From assembly GCA_022606425.2 (NCBI GenBank), contig JAHDVF020001251.1, forward strand, positions 2,466,501 to 2,530,500: a stretch of DNA of 64,000 bases, written 5' to 3'. Each line of letters begins with the position of its first letter. The first letter of the stretch is position 1. The stretch is from Lepidostoma basale. Its lineage: Eukaryota > Arthropoda > Insecta > Trichoptera > Lepidostomatidae. The translations under genes and the position numbers were made by a program. Below are positions 1 through 10,400 of the stretch, piece by piece. Below the pieces are notes generated by a model that saw nothing but the letters and a program-made list of their open reading frames with translations, ran no database searches and was not told the origin of the DNA.

Positions 1-161
1 ACCATCATATATTGTAAACGAGAAACATACGTACATAAATACACACATGTTTAAATAAAATGGGATGAAAGTCGTGAAGTACAGTGTCAAAACAACACAT
101 TTCGAGTCGATTCGATAACTTCGAGCGCTCGGCCCGAAATATATCAAAATCTTGGGAGTAA

Positions 162-205
162 CATTGCCGTCTCGAAAATGACGTAATAACGTTCAGACGG
201 CATTG
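162..205. repeat. 44-bp palindromic P-like terminus
   Basis: The segment begins CATTGCCGTCTCGA and ends AGACGGCATTG, an imperfect inverted repeat. The related flank at 13782-13797 lacks it, reading straight from CTTACTCCCA into CTTAACTTTC. The outer sequence resembles ends of larger CAATGCC-type MITEs in this window (37504-37945) and the terminal repeats of the P-type element at 43919. It may be an extreme deletion derivative or a solo terminus. No target duplication is evident. Confidence 0.45.
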
Positions 206-670
206 TTTAAACTTTCTCGTCCCGAACTTACGCTTGACGATAACTTCATTGGACAGAGCCCAGGTTGTAGATATTTGGCTAGCAGGGTCTAGACTGAAGA
301 GCTTGACTCTTTCAGGGATTTTGCTATTTCTGATTGTCAATTCATTCAGCTAGGGGTAGTGTGCGTGGAACTTAGAAGTGATATAAAAGTCGTTAATTTG
401 GGTTAGTACATTTATTACAAAAAAAAAACGGACATTAAAAAGAGACATAATGAAAAAAAACATTTTGGCATTCACAGCCGGTACAAAGAAATCATGAATA
501 ATTCGATCTTTCTATTCAGGCAGAGCATCGATCATTAAAAGTTTTCGATCAGAAACCATTTAACCATAAAAACCGATCTCAACCAAGATCCACGCAACCG
601 GGTCTCCACTAAATGGCCTTATTTTAGGAACGGGTCTTGCACAAGTGCCTTATACATGAAATGGTACAAA

Positions 671-676
671 TTTATT
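671..676 (-). terminator. Candidate poly(A) signal
   Basis: AATAAA on the - strand within a conserved ACAAATTTATTCATCAAT context. The same signal appears 3' of three other finger genes, at 14959-14964, 22416-22421 and 30653-30658, in the same context. Conservation through otherwise diverged flanks supports a functional 3'-end signal, but cleavage position is not visible from sequence. Confidence 0.4.
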
Positions 677-1119
677 CATCAATAATCGAAAAAGTTTCTT
701 ATGGGACTGAGGAAAATATTGTGTTAAATGCACCAATAAGATAGTTGCCATAAGTTGTCATATTTTGGATCGCTTCTATTCAGCATTTTACTGTTATCGG
801 GTGTAATGTAATTTTCAACTTTTCAAATTGGTTATTTGACATTTCCTCTCTTAACTTTTTTTATTCCTATGTCATTTAAAACTCATCTGCCAATGCAGTA
901 TTTTATGTGTACATGTATTTTTTAACCTTTCTTAAATTTAAAAATATGTCAATGAAACTGGCAGTAATCGTAGTAAGTTAACCAAATACTAAAGTAAAAT
1001 GCAGTATTTATCTAAACTAGCACCACGAGGGACGGCCTGTGTACCTTCATGAGTAGATAGCGCGTAGCGTTCCGCAAGATATGTACGAGAATCGAATATT
1101 TTATACAAATAATAAAAGG

Positions 1120-1370
1120 TTTTTGGAATTGATTGGGTTAACATGTGCAATGTTAACCTCCTCTTCCCAGAGTAACGTTTTCACATACTGATCAAGAATA
1201 TATATTTCCCCCTGTATGGGTTAACACGTTAAACTATTATATATTTCCTTGAGAAACGTTTTTCACACACTGAACAGGAAAAACAAATTCTCTCCTGCAT
1301 TGGTTAACACATGTAATATTGAGTTATTTTTCCACGAGTAACGTTTTTCACATAACGAACAAGAAAACTT
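1120..1370 (-). pseudogene. Cut-off 3' end of the finger array
   Basis: Three to four more C2H2 finger units follow the stop codon of the 1371 gene. The first remains in frame immediately after the stop (KFSCSLCEKRYSWK...), but its final His is replaced, and the next finger is shifted by one base. The array ends at about 1120 with a sequence aligning to the natural C-terminus THPVPKTF of the genes at 15327 and 31046, though the stop TAG has become TAT. This is the ancestral C-terminal part of the gene, lost after a nonsense mutation. Confidence 0.7.
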
Positions 1371-4007
1371 TTACCCCCCTGAATGGGTTAACATGTGTAC
1401 ACTAAGGGGATCTTTTTCTGGGAATCGTTTTTCACATACAGAACAAGAAAACATCTCTCCCGAATGAATTGACATGTGTTTAGATAGGGAGTTCTTCGAC
1501 GAGAAACGTCTTTCACACACAGAACAAGAAAACTCCCCTGAATGGGTTAACTCGTGTGCAGTGAGGCGACTTTTTCTTGGGAAACGTTTTTCACATATTG
1601 AACAACAAAACTTCTTCTCCGCTGAATGGATTAACATGTGCAATGTTAAATAATATTGAGTTGAGAAACGTTTTTCACACACTGAACAAGAAAACTTCTT
1701 CTCTCCTGAATGGGTCAATATATGTAATGTTAAATGGTGTTTAAGTGTGAAACGTTTTTCACACACTGAGCAAGAAAACATCTTCAACGCTGAATGGGTT
1801 AACATGTGTTGAGTTAACGAACCTCTCCGCGAGAATCGTTTTTCACATATTGAACAAGAAAACTGTTTTTCTTCTGAATGGGTTAACATATGTAGATTTA
1901 GGGCGTATTTCCTTGAGAAACATTTTTCACAGACTGGACAAGAAAACATCTTCTCTGAATGGATTGACATGTGCAATTTTAAGGAATATTGTGTTGAGAA
2001 ACCTTTTTCACATACAGAACAAGGAAACTCACACTCCCCTGAATGGGTTAACAGGTGTACAGTTAGATATTTATTCTTTGCGAAACGTTTTTCACACAGA
2101 GCACAAGGAAAGATCTTCTTCCCTGAATGGGTTACCATGTGTTCAGTCAGGTCACCCTTTCGCGAGAAACGTTTTTCACATGCAGAACAAGGAAAGTTCT
2201 TTTCCCCTGAATGGGTTAACATGTGTCCAGTCAGGGCACTTTTCCATAGGAATCGTTTTTCACATACTGAACAAGAAAACTTTTTCTCCCCTGAATGGAT
2301 TAACATGTGTTTAGTTAGGATTCTCTTAATCGAGAAACGTCTTTCACATACAGAACAAGAAAACTTTTTCTCACCTGAATGGTTTGATATGTGTTCAATT
2401 AGGGTTGATTTTCGTACGAAACGTTTTTCACATACTGAACAAGAAAACATCTTTCTTGTATAGGTTGGCGTGTGACCTGTCAGGTCATGTTTCTGTAAAT
2501 AATGATTTTCGCGAGTGGAAAAAGGAAACTGTTGTTCTGGGTGAATTTTTTTAGCGTGCGTTTTTAATTCTTCCATGAATTGAAATGACATAGAGCACAC
2601 AATACAAGAATAGCTATTTTTAGGTGTTTGAATTTCGTCAGTAGCTTCTACTTTGATGTCGCGATTGGAAATTTCAATATCAGTAGAAATCAATGGAGCA
2701 TTTCCTTCACAACCGCTCTCTCCTGAATGGGTCAATATGTGTTTACTTAAGTTACCTTTCGTTGAGAAACGTTTTTTGCACAGTGAACAAGAAAACATCT
2801 TCTCCTCGGAATGAGTAAACATGTGTACAGTTAGGGTGCTTTTCTGTGTGAATCGTTTTTCACATACTGAACAAGAAAACATCCTTTCCCCCGAATGGGT
2901 TAACATGTGAAATGTTAAGTTCCTTTTCGTTGAGAAACTTCTTTCACACGTTGAACAAGAAAATGGCTTCTCCCCAGAATGGGTTGACGTGTGCCTATTC
3001 AGGATGCCTTTCGTATAGAAACGTTTGTCACATACTGAACAAGAAAACTTTTTCTCCTCTGAATGGGTCAACACATGTACCGTTAAAGTATGTTTACGTG
3101 TAAAACGTTTTTTACATATTGAACAAGAAAACTTCTTTTCTGAATGGGTCAACATATGTACCGTTAAAGTACGTTTAACTGTGAAACGTTTTTTACATAT
3201 TGAACAAGAAAACTTCTTTTCCCCTGAATGAGTCAACATATGGACTGTTAAAGTACGTTTAAGTGGGAAACTTTTTTCACATACTGAACAAGAAAACTGC
3301 TTTTCTGAATGTGTTGAAGTGTGTCCAATCATGTCATGATCCTGTAAATAAGGTTTTTCACTAATGGTAGGAGAAATTTGTTTTTCAGGGAGAATTTCGG
3401 TATGCGTTTTTAATTCTCCCATGATAGGAAATGACACAGCGCATAAAGTAGCATCGCTACGCTTAGGTGTTTGAATTTCGTTAGTGGCTTCTACTTTGAT
3501 GTCGCAATTGGAAATTTCAATATCAGTAGAATTCAATAGACCATTTCCTTCACAACTCTTACTGGAACTAGACATAGCTTCAAACTTTGCAGCGATTAAA
3601 TTATTAAAATCGGTATCTTGTTTTTCTCTTACAGGTTCCGACATGAACACGTACTTAAGAGGAAAATTCAAATTGGACTCTAAGGCATGGGTATGATTAG
3701 TCTTCATGTGCATTTCAAGTTCTTGCTTTACAGGGAATGCTAAAGCCTGATTTTGTATGTTATTGCCTCCTGAAGGTTTTATCTCGACCTCGCGATCCTC
3801 ACAGAATTTATATTGCATGGTTGTTGTTGAAGGGTTTGGCTCGATTTCGACGTCACGCTTGACAGGGAATTCCAAATTAATCATCCGATCTTCATAATAG
3901 TCCTGCATCAAAGGTTCCACCTCGCTCTTTATAGATAACTGTATAATATCTTTTGATTCCTGGTCCATTGTGGTGAAAGTGCTGGAAACAAGACTGTTGT
4001 ATTCCAT
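1371..4007 (-). CDS. Fused C2H2 zinc-finger protein (20 tandem fingers)
   Basis: Predicted nuclear DNA-binding protein of 878 residues, role unknown. The start is the conserved ATG of MEYNSLV: an upstream ATG at 4082 lies inside a likely 73-bp 5'-UTR intron (donor GTAAGTAT at 4101, acceptor TTTCAG at 4029). Residues 1-200 are acidic with PsiKxE-type motifs IKSE (26), VKQE (93) and IKVE (170). Seven fingers follow from about residue 238. A second partial N-domain (about 2450-2712) then interrupts the array, followed by 13 more fingers. The first half resembles the 23929 gene, the second half the 31046 gene, including its FPCS-type fingers, so two paralogues are fused in frame. The first isolated finger has lost a Cys. 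It ends in a premature TAA in a linker. Finger consensus is [23 protein letters not shown]. Could be a transcription factor or a transposon-silencing factor; targets cannot be read by eye. Confidence 0.85.
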   Translation of the reverse strand: MEYNSLVSSTFTTMDQESKDIIQLSIKSEVEPLMQDYYEDRMINLEFPVKRDVEIEPNPSTTTMQYKFCEDREVEIKPSGGNNIQNQALAFPVKQELEMHMKTNHTHALESNLNFPLKYVFMSEPVREKQDTDFNNLIAAKFEAMSSSSKSCEGNGLLNSTDIEISNCDIKVEATNEIQTPKRSDATLCAVSFPIMGELKTHTEILPEKQISPTISEKPYLQDHDMIGHTSTHSEKQFSCSVCEKSFPLKRTLTVHMLTHSGEKKFSCSICKKRFTVKRTLTVHMLTHSEKKFSCSICKKRFTRKHTLTVHVLTHSEEKKFSCSVCDKRFYTKGILNRHTSTHSGEKPFSCSTCERSFSTKRNLTFHMLTHSGERMFSCSVCEKRFTQKSTLTVHMFTHSEEKMFSCSLCKKRFSTKGNLSKHILTHSGESGCEGNAPLISTDIEISNRDIKVEATDEIQTPKNSYSCIVCSMSFQFMEELKTHAKKIHPEQQFPFSTRENHYLQKHDLTGHTPTYTRKMFSCSVCEKRFVRKSTLIEHISNHSGEKKFSCSVCERRFSIKRILTKHMLIHSGEKKFSCSVCEKRFLWKSALTGHMLTHSGEKNFPCSACEKRFSRKGDLTEHMVTHSGKKIFPCALCEKRFAKNKYLTVHLLTHSGECEFPCSVCEKGFSTQYSLKLHMSIHSEKMFSCPVCEKCFSRKYALNLHMLTHSEEKQFSCSICEKRFSRRGSLTQHMLTHSALKMFSCSVCEKRFTLKHHLTLHILTHSGEKKFSCSVCEKRFSTQYYLTLHMLIHSAEKKFCCSICEKRFPRKSRLTAHELTHSGEFSCSVCERRFSSKNSLSKHMSIHSGEMFSCSVCEKRFPEKDPLSVHMLTHSGG

Positions 4008-4279
4008 ATTTCTTGCATGGGTTGGGTTCTGAAAGCTAGACAGTTTAATGGAGTTATTAACAATTTTAATACTTATATTCATTGTAAATATAAATACTTA
4101 CTTTTCTTCTTTCGAATAGAAGAACTAAAAAAATGTGCGTTTTAAGTAAATACAATATCGCCAAGCTCCCCGCGGAAAGTTAGATCGCGAGATATACCGT
4201 TTTCTTTTGCAAAAATAATGACTGAGCAATTTATTTTAATCGAACAAAAATATCTAATCATTACAAAATACGCGTACCC

Positions 4280-4290
4280 ATGATGACGTC
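4280..4290 (-). promoter_or_regulatory. CRE/ATF-like promoter core
   Basis: GACGTCATCAT in gene orientation, about 180 bp upstream of the proposed splice donor of the 1371 gene. The same 9-11-bp core is found upstream of all six finger genes while surrounding sequence is diverged. TGACGTCA is the known CREB/ATF palindrome; function here is inferred. A second conserved piece, TATATCTCGCGAT, lies between it and the gene at 4188-4198 and is also present near 25979 and 38095. Confidence 0.5.
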
Positions 4291-4379
4291 CAATGGAACG
4301 AAATTGTTCGTGACATAGAGAAATTTGGTTGAATTATTCCATAGAAAAAGCTGTTTGACAATATTTCTAACAATGCATG

Positions 4380-4495
4380 CAATGCCAACTTGAAAGTATT
4401 TACCAGGCTGTAAGCACATAGACAATATTTGCAACATGGAGATTTTCTGGGCCGTTAGTATATGTCTCGAGCTGTGATTTCATATTTTAGGCCCC
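4380..4495 (+). repeat. P-like MITE fragment (CAATGCC family)
   Basis: Starts CAATGCCAACTTGAAAG and runs through a block shared with 28440-28505 plus 29797-29935, and with reverse copies at 17500-17755 and 37365-37495. Ends like CAATGCC resemble the P-type element at 43919. Positions 4501-4688 beyond it hold nothing I recognise. Confidence 0.5.
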
Positions 4496-4688
4496 TCTTA
4501 TGTACACTCCCAGTAGAATCGCACACAACTATTATACAGTGCCCCGCCCGACGTAATATAAAATTTTACCCCTCCGAAAAATTGGTCCTTTGCATTAAAT
4601 ATATATTTTTTCTCTTCTGCACAAGTTGCAACTAAAATCACACCTCCCACACACTTAACTCAATCCCATAAAGTCACGCACACTACAC

Positions 4689-5643
4689 TGTTACGAATTT
4701 GCTGTTCGTCACGGAGTGAAACATGAGATTAGTCGTATCTCACTCCATATCTCGAACCAATTTTCACAACGTGTCATGCCCGAATTACTCGCTAATGTGA
4801 TTATTATTCGATCTCTAAGATGCTCCGGGATGTATAGTGATATGAGATTGAAACCAATATTTACTATTTACAATTATATTAAACACACAAACATACAATA
4901 TACAAAAAGAAAGAAACAAGATCACTTATAAACTAAAGATGACTTACATGCTATCCGTTGGAACGACTTAAAACTACTGCGTCACCGAATAACGCTACTT
5001 GATCTGATCTGCGAAGTCGACGCTGACGCTGTCGTGGCCAGCACGATGACTTCTGGCACAGAAGGATGCCTGGCTTCCACTTCCGTCTCCCGGGCTGAGG
5101 GGCATCACGCAGATGATGGATCGCGGAGGGCACGGGTCTTCTTCACAGCGACGGCGGTGGCCAGCATCAAGCCCCAATGGTGATTAGCTGGTGCCATGCG
5201 GCACGTATCGCCAACTTTTTACAATATCTCCCCGAAGTCCGGTATAACACTTCGCGATCTTTTGAGACTATCTCCCCCGGGGCGCGTCCGCCGAGGGAGA
5301 GATGTTCCTTTCACCGGAGGCCGGTGGTAGACTGACTCGCTCGAGAGCTGCCCGGAACTCTGCAGGGTGGGGGGTTAGATCATCCCCTCCCAGAGTGTGG
5401 CCACTCTCTGCATCCGGCCGGCAGTACCTAACTGCTTTGCGGTACCGGGGCAGAACGCTATTTTTTTTTCACTCTCAGAATTGTCACTATCACTATTATT
5501 GTTTTTAAATTGTCTTTCATAATCATATCACTAATTAAAATTAAACTTAACTAAGATCAAACAAGCCTCCAGAGAGAAAACGCCTTTTTGGTCATGTAAA
5601 ATTTGTCTAGTGCAATATCACCTATTATGCCATGAAACATGGC
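4689..5643 (+). repeat. GC-rich dispersed repeat, copy 1 (possible solo LTR)
   Basis: Starts TGTTACGAATTTGCTG and ends near ATGAAACATGGC. Other copies: 5777-6433, 6725-7168 (reverse), 27596-28414 (reverse), 50426-51328, 56430-56795. The middle part is much more GC-rich than the surrounding DNA. No open frame is conserved between copies. TGTTAC...-type starts and the size fit a solo LTR of a Ty3-like element, but no primer-binding site adjoins, so the class is uncertain. Confidence 0.5.
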
Positions 5644-5776
5644 TATTTTAACACCACAAACAAACCCACAAACCACACCCACAAACCACATAACTCATCA
5701 ATAGGAAGGAGTAACAGACTTTCGAGTCTCACTCCAATGAGTCATACTGCGAGTTCCAATGAGTCATACAAGAGTC

Positions 5777-6433
5777 TGTTGGTGTCATGGGGTGAAACAT
5801 GAAATTACTCGTATCTCATTCCCGATCTCGAAACAACTCCTTCCAACGTTGCCCATGTTATTCGCTAATGTAACATCATTATGTAACCTGAGAGATGCTC
5901 CGGGTTGTATAGTGATATGAGATTGAAACCAATATTTACTATTTACAATTACATTTAATGACACAAACATATAACACAAAAGAAAGATTGCTTATGAACT
6001 AAAGAGGACTTACATGCTATTCGTTGGCCAGCGACTTAAAACTAATCCGTCACTGAAGCAGCACTAACGGCTAAGACCGACGATCTGCGAAGTCGGCGTG
6101 CTGGCCGGCACGTGGCGTCCGCACCATGAAGGACGGGGAGAGATGTTCCTTCCACCGAAGGTCGGTGACTGACTACTCGCTCGAGAGCTCTACGGAGTTC
6201 AAAAAAATTGCAGGGTGGGGGGTTGAGATCACGCCCCCCAAAGTGTTGCCACTCACGAAAATTGTCATTTACACTATTATTGTTTTTCCTATCCACTATT
6301 ATTGGTTTTCATAGTCTTATCACTAATTAAAATTAAACTTAACTAAGATCAAACAAGCCTCCAGAGAGAAAACGTATTTTCTGCCATGTAAAATTTGTTC
6401 AGTGTAATCTCACCTAGTTTGCCATGAAACATG
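5777..6433 (+). repeat. GC-rich dispersed repeat, copy 2 (internally deleted)
   Basis: Same family and orientation as 4689-5643: GGGGTGAAACATGAAATTA at the start and the shared AAACAAGCCTCCAGAGAGAA tail. Part of the GC-rich middle is missing. Spacer 5644-5776 has short repeats of CCACAAACC and of CCAATGAGTCATAC. Confidence 0.5.
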
Positions 6434-6448
6434 ATCCAAGTCCAAGTC

Positions 6449-6545
6449 ATATTTTATTTCGATTATAAATGTGAAATTAATGTAAAATACGATTACAATT
6501 GTCTTATTACTCTTTGAATAGTGTTACAAACATTTTAACATAATA
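6449..6545 (+). repeat. P-like MITE fragment
   Basis: CATATTTTATTTCGATTATAA and the following bases match 29848-29935 and the reverse of 17590-17690. This is the distal half of the CAATGCCAACTTG-type repeat. Bases 6546-6724 are AT-rich with no recognised feature. Confidence 0.45.
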
Positions 6546-6724
6546 CATTTGTGTTTCCGCAGTGTCAGTATATCAATTTAACTCTGTTATACCTCTTTCC
6601 TCGTGGCGGATTTGATAAGTATTTATATATATTTCCTTCAATGTGCTTACTTTGTAAAAGTACTAATAATATATTGAACGCATATTGAATTGTATAATAT
6701 TGTTTGTATACAACGTTTGATGTA

Positions 6725-7168
6725 GCCATGTTTTATGACATACTCGGTGAGATTACAATAAACAAATTTTACATGGCAGAAATATGTTTTCTCTCTTAAG
6801 GCTGATTTAATCTTAGTTAAGTTAAATTTTATTTAGTGAGATAATAATTTAAGATAGTGAAAAACAATAAAAGTTTTAAGTGACAATTTTGTGAGTGGTA
6901 ACACTTTGGGGGCGTGATCTCAACCCCCACCCTGCGGGTTTTTTGGAAGTTCGTGAGACTCGAGGAGTGAGGGAGCTCTCTTGCACCCCGGACCCCGGCG
7001 AGGCAACATCTCCCCGGCTCGACTGACGGTAGAACGCCGGGGAGATAATCTGAACGAGGAGGATATCGCGATATACGTGCCGCATGGCGCCAGCCCACAA
7101 ACAACCTGTACAGGGCCCATGAAAGGCCATTATCATCATAGGGGTCTGATGCTGGCCACCGCTGTCGC
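6725..7168 (-). repeat. GC-rich dispersed repeat, copy 3 (partial)
   Basis: Reverse-oriented partial copy: CCATGTTTTATGACATACTC, then TTCTCTC...GGCTG, and a GC-rich core including CATGCGGCACGTAT-like sequence. It breaks off at GCCACCGCTGTCGC. Confidence 0.5.
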
Positions 7169-8109
7169 TTCTATTCATTTGTTATGTACCTGTTCCCATT
7201 TTCCAATATTTTGAAACACTCGAACAATATGTTCGCCGTTTTTGTTCGCTAGGTTCATCCATGTATACATAGCGAAGGGATGCAATACATTAATAATTTA
7301 TGTGTCCTGTTTTGTAAAATCAATTAACAGGAATGCGAAACCAAAATACTTCGTAATCCCAAATTTTTTCTAGCAGTGATATTTCTGAACCCTCTTTTTT
7401 CATATGTACATTAATCCCCGTTTTGTTCATAATATTCAATTATCCAAAAAGCGCAACCAAAGTTAAGTATTTTCTCACGTAGTGTCAAACAAAGAACTTT
7501 TGTTATTGCACATTATAAATACAGGAACGACACGAGTGAGGATCAGATTCAATTGCAATACCTTACTAGTAACATGTCTAGATACAATTTCAAACTCTTT
7601 CGTATAACACGCCAAAAAAGTTTTCTTCTTAAAAAAAGAATTGTGTTGGAAGTTATTCCATCTCAAAAATCCTCACCCGAAGGATAAAACAAAAAAAAAA
7701 ATGGTGGCAAAGCGGCGAGATCTATTATAAAAAAATTAAACATTGTTAACAAAATAATGTTTTTGTTATTTTCCGAGGAATATGTAATCTGCCATAATGC
7801 TTAATTGTTTCAGAATTCCAGTAGAAAATACGAATTCCCAAAAACGTTGGAACTTCCAGATACCATTAGCCGAGACACCAGATAAGTATTATATTAAAAA
7901 ACAACGAATTCCTTTGAATATTAACATTGTGAGTATCAGTCACACCCTTAATTGATTTCTAGTAATGTGGTATCATTAATATCTAAACATATGTTACCTG
8001 ATGTTATGCTTTTTTGTTTAAGAATATTAGTAAAAACACAAGTTTCTATATGAATATGTAAAATTTTCAGCAAATGTTTAGAGGAAGGATAAACCCCATT
8101 CGACTGAAG
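7169..8109. other. No recognisable feature
   Basis: AT-rich sequence with only short open frames and no motif or repeat I can match elsewhere in the window. Confidence 0.5.
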
Positions 8110-8530
8110 GTAGTAAGTAGGTAGTAGGTAAGAGTAGTAATCACGCCTCTGTACAAAAGAAAAGGGTCTCATATGGAATGTGGTAACAACAGAGCTATTA
8201 ATAAAAAAGTCTAAGGCAGAATTTTAATAGAAAGAGTAAGAAAGATGACGAGTGACAGAGTTTGGGACGTGCAAGGCACCTTTACGAATGGCATTGGATG
8301 ATGGATAAAAATTTTGCACATCGTACAGTGACAAAGAAGTTTCTGATAAAAAACCGTAAACTCTTCAGTGCGTTTGTCAATTTGTATACGGACGATGCTG
8401 TGCTACTTGCAGACAACAAGCATGAACTACAACCCCTGGTATCTAGTATGTATGAAGTATGCAAGTGATACGATTTGATGATGAATGTGAATAAGTCCAA
8501 GGTAATGATTTTCAAAAAAGAAGGAAACAT
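8110..8530 (+). pseudogene. RTE-like LINE reverse-transcriptase relic
   Basis: The + strand shows pieces of the same reverse transcriptase as the copy at 28507-29796: VITPLYKRKGSHMECGNNRA, RILIERVRKMTSDRVWDVQG and, after an internal deletion, a degraded active-site region LYTDDAVLLADNKHELQPLV. Stops and frameshifts break it, so it is dead. Confidence 0.7.
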
Positions 8531-8744
8531 CACAGTGATTCCCAAAGTGGTCTATATAGACCCCCAGGGGAGATGTAAATGGGTGTAGTGGTGTCCTCTC
8601 GTAGACTTTAGTTATTTCCAAACACCGTTCAGTCAATAAATGCACTAGCTACAGAACAAATATGTCTTTAATGTCACTCCTATAAGATTCTCATTGACAT
8701 GTGTAAGGTAGCCGGTAACCATTTTTATTGCCACGTGAATTCTA

Positions 8745-8824
8745 CTAGACCTAAGACAGGGAATTGATCCCGGAACTTTCAGTGAGACAGTAAAAGCTAT
8801 TGTCAATCTGCCACCAAGGTCGTC
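8745..8824 (-). repeat. tRNA-derived SINE relic
   Basis: On the - strand it starts GACGACCTTGGTGGCAGA and contains a B-box-like GGGATCAATTCCC. The same head and B-box layout occurs in the inverted pair at 21604-21752. Confidence 0.45.
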
Positions 8825-9449
8825 ATGGTATTTGTTACGGACCCGTTGTGGTTGGGACTATAACATGTATGAAATAATAACTTAATATTTATTGTTTAGT
8901 TATTAATTATTATAAATTAATATAATAAGTTTACACAAATAAATGCGTCGTTGACCGTTAAAATACTTCAATTGTAAGATAAGAAAAATTATGTTGCTTT
9001 CTGTATGAAATTCTGAATGGCTCTGATTCTGGGTGGATGTGGTGTCTTTATATAAGCCAAATGGAACAATGGTCTTCGGACTGTACAAAAAATATCTCTT
9101 AACTAACATGTAGGGTTGAAAGCATAAATCAAAATTAGACACGGATTCCTTAAATACAACAATAACATTGCACACATTGTTATACGCCTCCCGTGAAGGC
9201 TACCATATTGTCCTATTTGTATTGTCTATTAGAAATTGCATCCATTGACAAGGACACCATAAAAAGAAAAGGTTGTCCGGTTACAAGCTTGGGTTAACTT
9301 GACAATTAATCTTAAAAGAAATGGATCACACATTTTGTAATATGCAAAGGTGTCGAAGTCTTAAATATTGGTATAACAAATAACGAAAAATAAAATGTAA
9401 AAATTCTTTTCAAAACGTATGCTTACTTAGTTCAAATCCACTGATGTTT
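8825..9449. other. No recognisable feature
   Basis: AT-rich intergenic DNA with only short unrelated open frames; no protein motif or repeat seen. Confidence 0.5.
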
Positions 9450-9535
9450 GTGTTTTCGACCGGTTTCGGTAGCTCGCTGCCATCTTCCGGCGGAAGACCC
9501 AGCTGCCGAAACCCAAACTGGTCGAAGATACAAAC
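9450..9535. repeat. Inverted repeat with CGACCGGTTTCGG motif
   Basis: CGACCGGTTTCGGTAGCTCG is followed by a reversed copy (GCTGCCGAAACC...CTGGTCGAAG). The same motif occurs at 50380-50395 and 61224-61250. Similar motifs are known from non-autonomous insect elements; class uncertain. Confidence 0.4.
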
Positions 9536-9539
9536 ATCA

Positions 9540-9670
9540 TTCCAAAACTGGAATTGGAACAGTCGAGGCACTATTTAGAACTGCGCAAGACAAGAACATG
9601 CACTCTCAAGTGGTACATAGTTGACTTCGGGGGGATCCAACATGACACAAAGAAGGATGGAAACTAAAGA
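9540..9670 (+). pseudogene. LINE C-terminal tail relic
   Basis: Translation gives GTVEALFRTAQDKNMHSQVV, matching the tail ELIRTAQDREEFTRVIANV seen on the - strand at 14264-14420 and 29969-30125. Too short for a clade call. Confidence 0.45.
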
Positions 9671-9789
9671 AGGAGAATTGTAAAGATAACTTGGATAATG
9701 ATTTAAATGATGACTCTAATGAAGGAGACAATTTGGAAAAACACAATGTTTCACTTGAACACATTGATGATTGAACTGTTTTTGCTAAT

Positions 9790-9975
9790 AAATTGTTCTA
9801 ACTGATATATCTATTTAGATTCCTCTATATTCCTACATCGTAACCCATATACTCGTAGATTTTTCTTATTTCTTATATGCCCCGCCTTTTGGTATTTGAT
9901 TAATTTGGTCATGTCATGTTTTCCTTGGCTTCTTTTTAAATTTATGGCTTTATAACGTATGCTTTTCCAAATTGT
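9790..9975 (-). pseudogene. RTE-like LINE C-terminal relic
   Basis: Reverse translation shows GKHDMTKLIKYQKAG and CRNIEESK-type words, matching GRPRKTWHDQINQ...CMNVEEAR at 34331-34576 and 48770-48900. It is a degraded 3' piece of the same LINE family as 28507-29796. Confidence 0.55.
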
Positions 9976-10319
9976 AGACTTCAAATAACACATGTGATTT
10001 TTCAAAAATTTTAGTGATGATAAATTTATTAATCTCAATTGTAAGTTACCAAATGTGTTTGCCACGCAGAAAAAAAAAATCATTTTTTAAAACAATAGAC
10101 ATTAAAATATTTATTGAAATGTGGCGATACATGTCTGTTGTATCACTGCCCAGAACGAGATTTCATTGGAGGGGTGAAATAGGAATAAAAAATGTTAAAG
10201 AGGAATTGTCAATTAATAAATTTGAGTAATAACTGGTTCCGGTATTGTTTTCACACATTTCTATTATGCTGTATTGGTATAAAGTATTACTTGTGCTGCA
10301 GACATTGGAAATCAGAAAA

Positions 10320-10400
10320 TAGAATCTTCTTCTTCTTAAACAGCCGTTGTCGTCCACTGCCGGACATAGGCCTCCCCCATACTTCTCCACGTATGGACAT
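10320..10400 (-). repeat. LINE 3'-end fragment with (GAA)n tail
   Basis: The - strand reads GGCCTATGTCCGGCAGTGGA into GACAACGGCTGTTTAAGAAG, a type of 3' terminus common on RTE-like insect LINEs (compare GCAGTGGACGACGGACAAC at 49696). Confidence 0.45.

Larger units (their letters stand above)
1..1119 (-). repeat. Duplicated 3' flank of a zinc-finger gene
   Basis: This stretch lies downstream of the zinc-finger gene at 1371-4007. Positions 1-160 match 13619-13785, and about 300-1119 match 14590-15325 and 30295-31045, each time just 3' of a finger gene. I see no coding sequence that survives comparison between copies, so I read it as 3' UTR and flank copied by segmental duplication. It differs from the other copies by lacking the LINE relic found at 14230-14440 and 29945-30150 and by carrying a 44-bp insertion at 162-205. 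Confidence 0.6.

Noticed and set aside
1850..3231. + strand open frames rich in NKKTxxPLNGLTCV and HTEQENFFSPEWVNMC repeats
   Set aside because: They are the antisense of the zinc-finger array; the same antisense frames appear opposite every array (15404, 24629, 31123, 39028, 62141).
1130..3300. Regular 84-bp repeats that at first sight look like a CRISPR array
   Set aside because: Repeat and spacer are one 28-codon unit encoding C2H2 fingers; the genome is eukaryotic.
4951..5508. Short frames in the GC-rich repeat
   Set aside because: Not conserved in frame between copies of the repeat; explained by high GC.
8282..8645. - strand frames of 72-87 codons
   Set aside because: Antisense to the LINE relic at 8110-8530.
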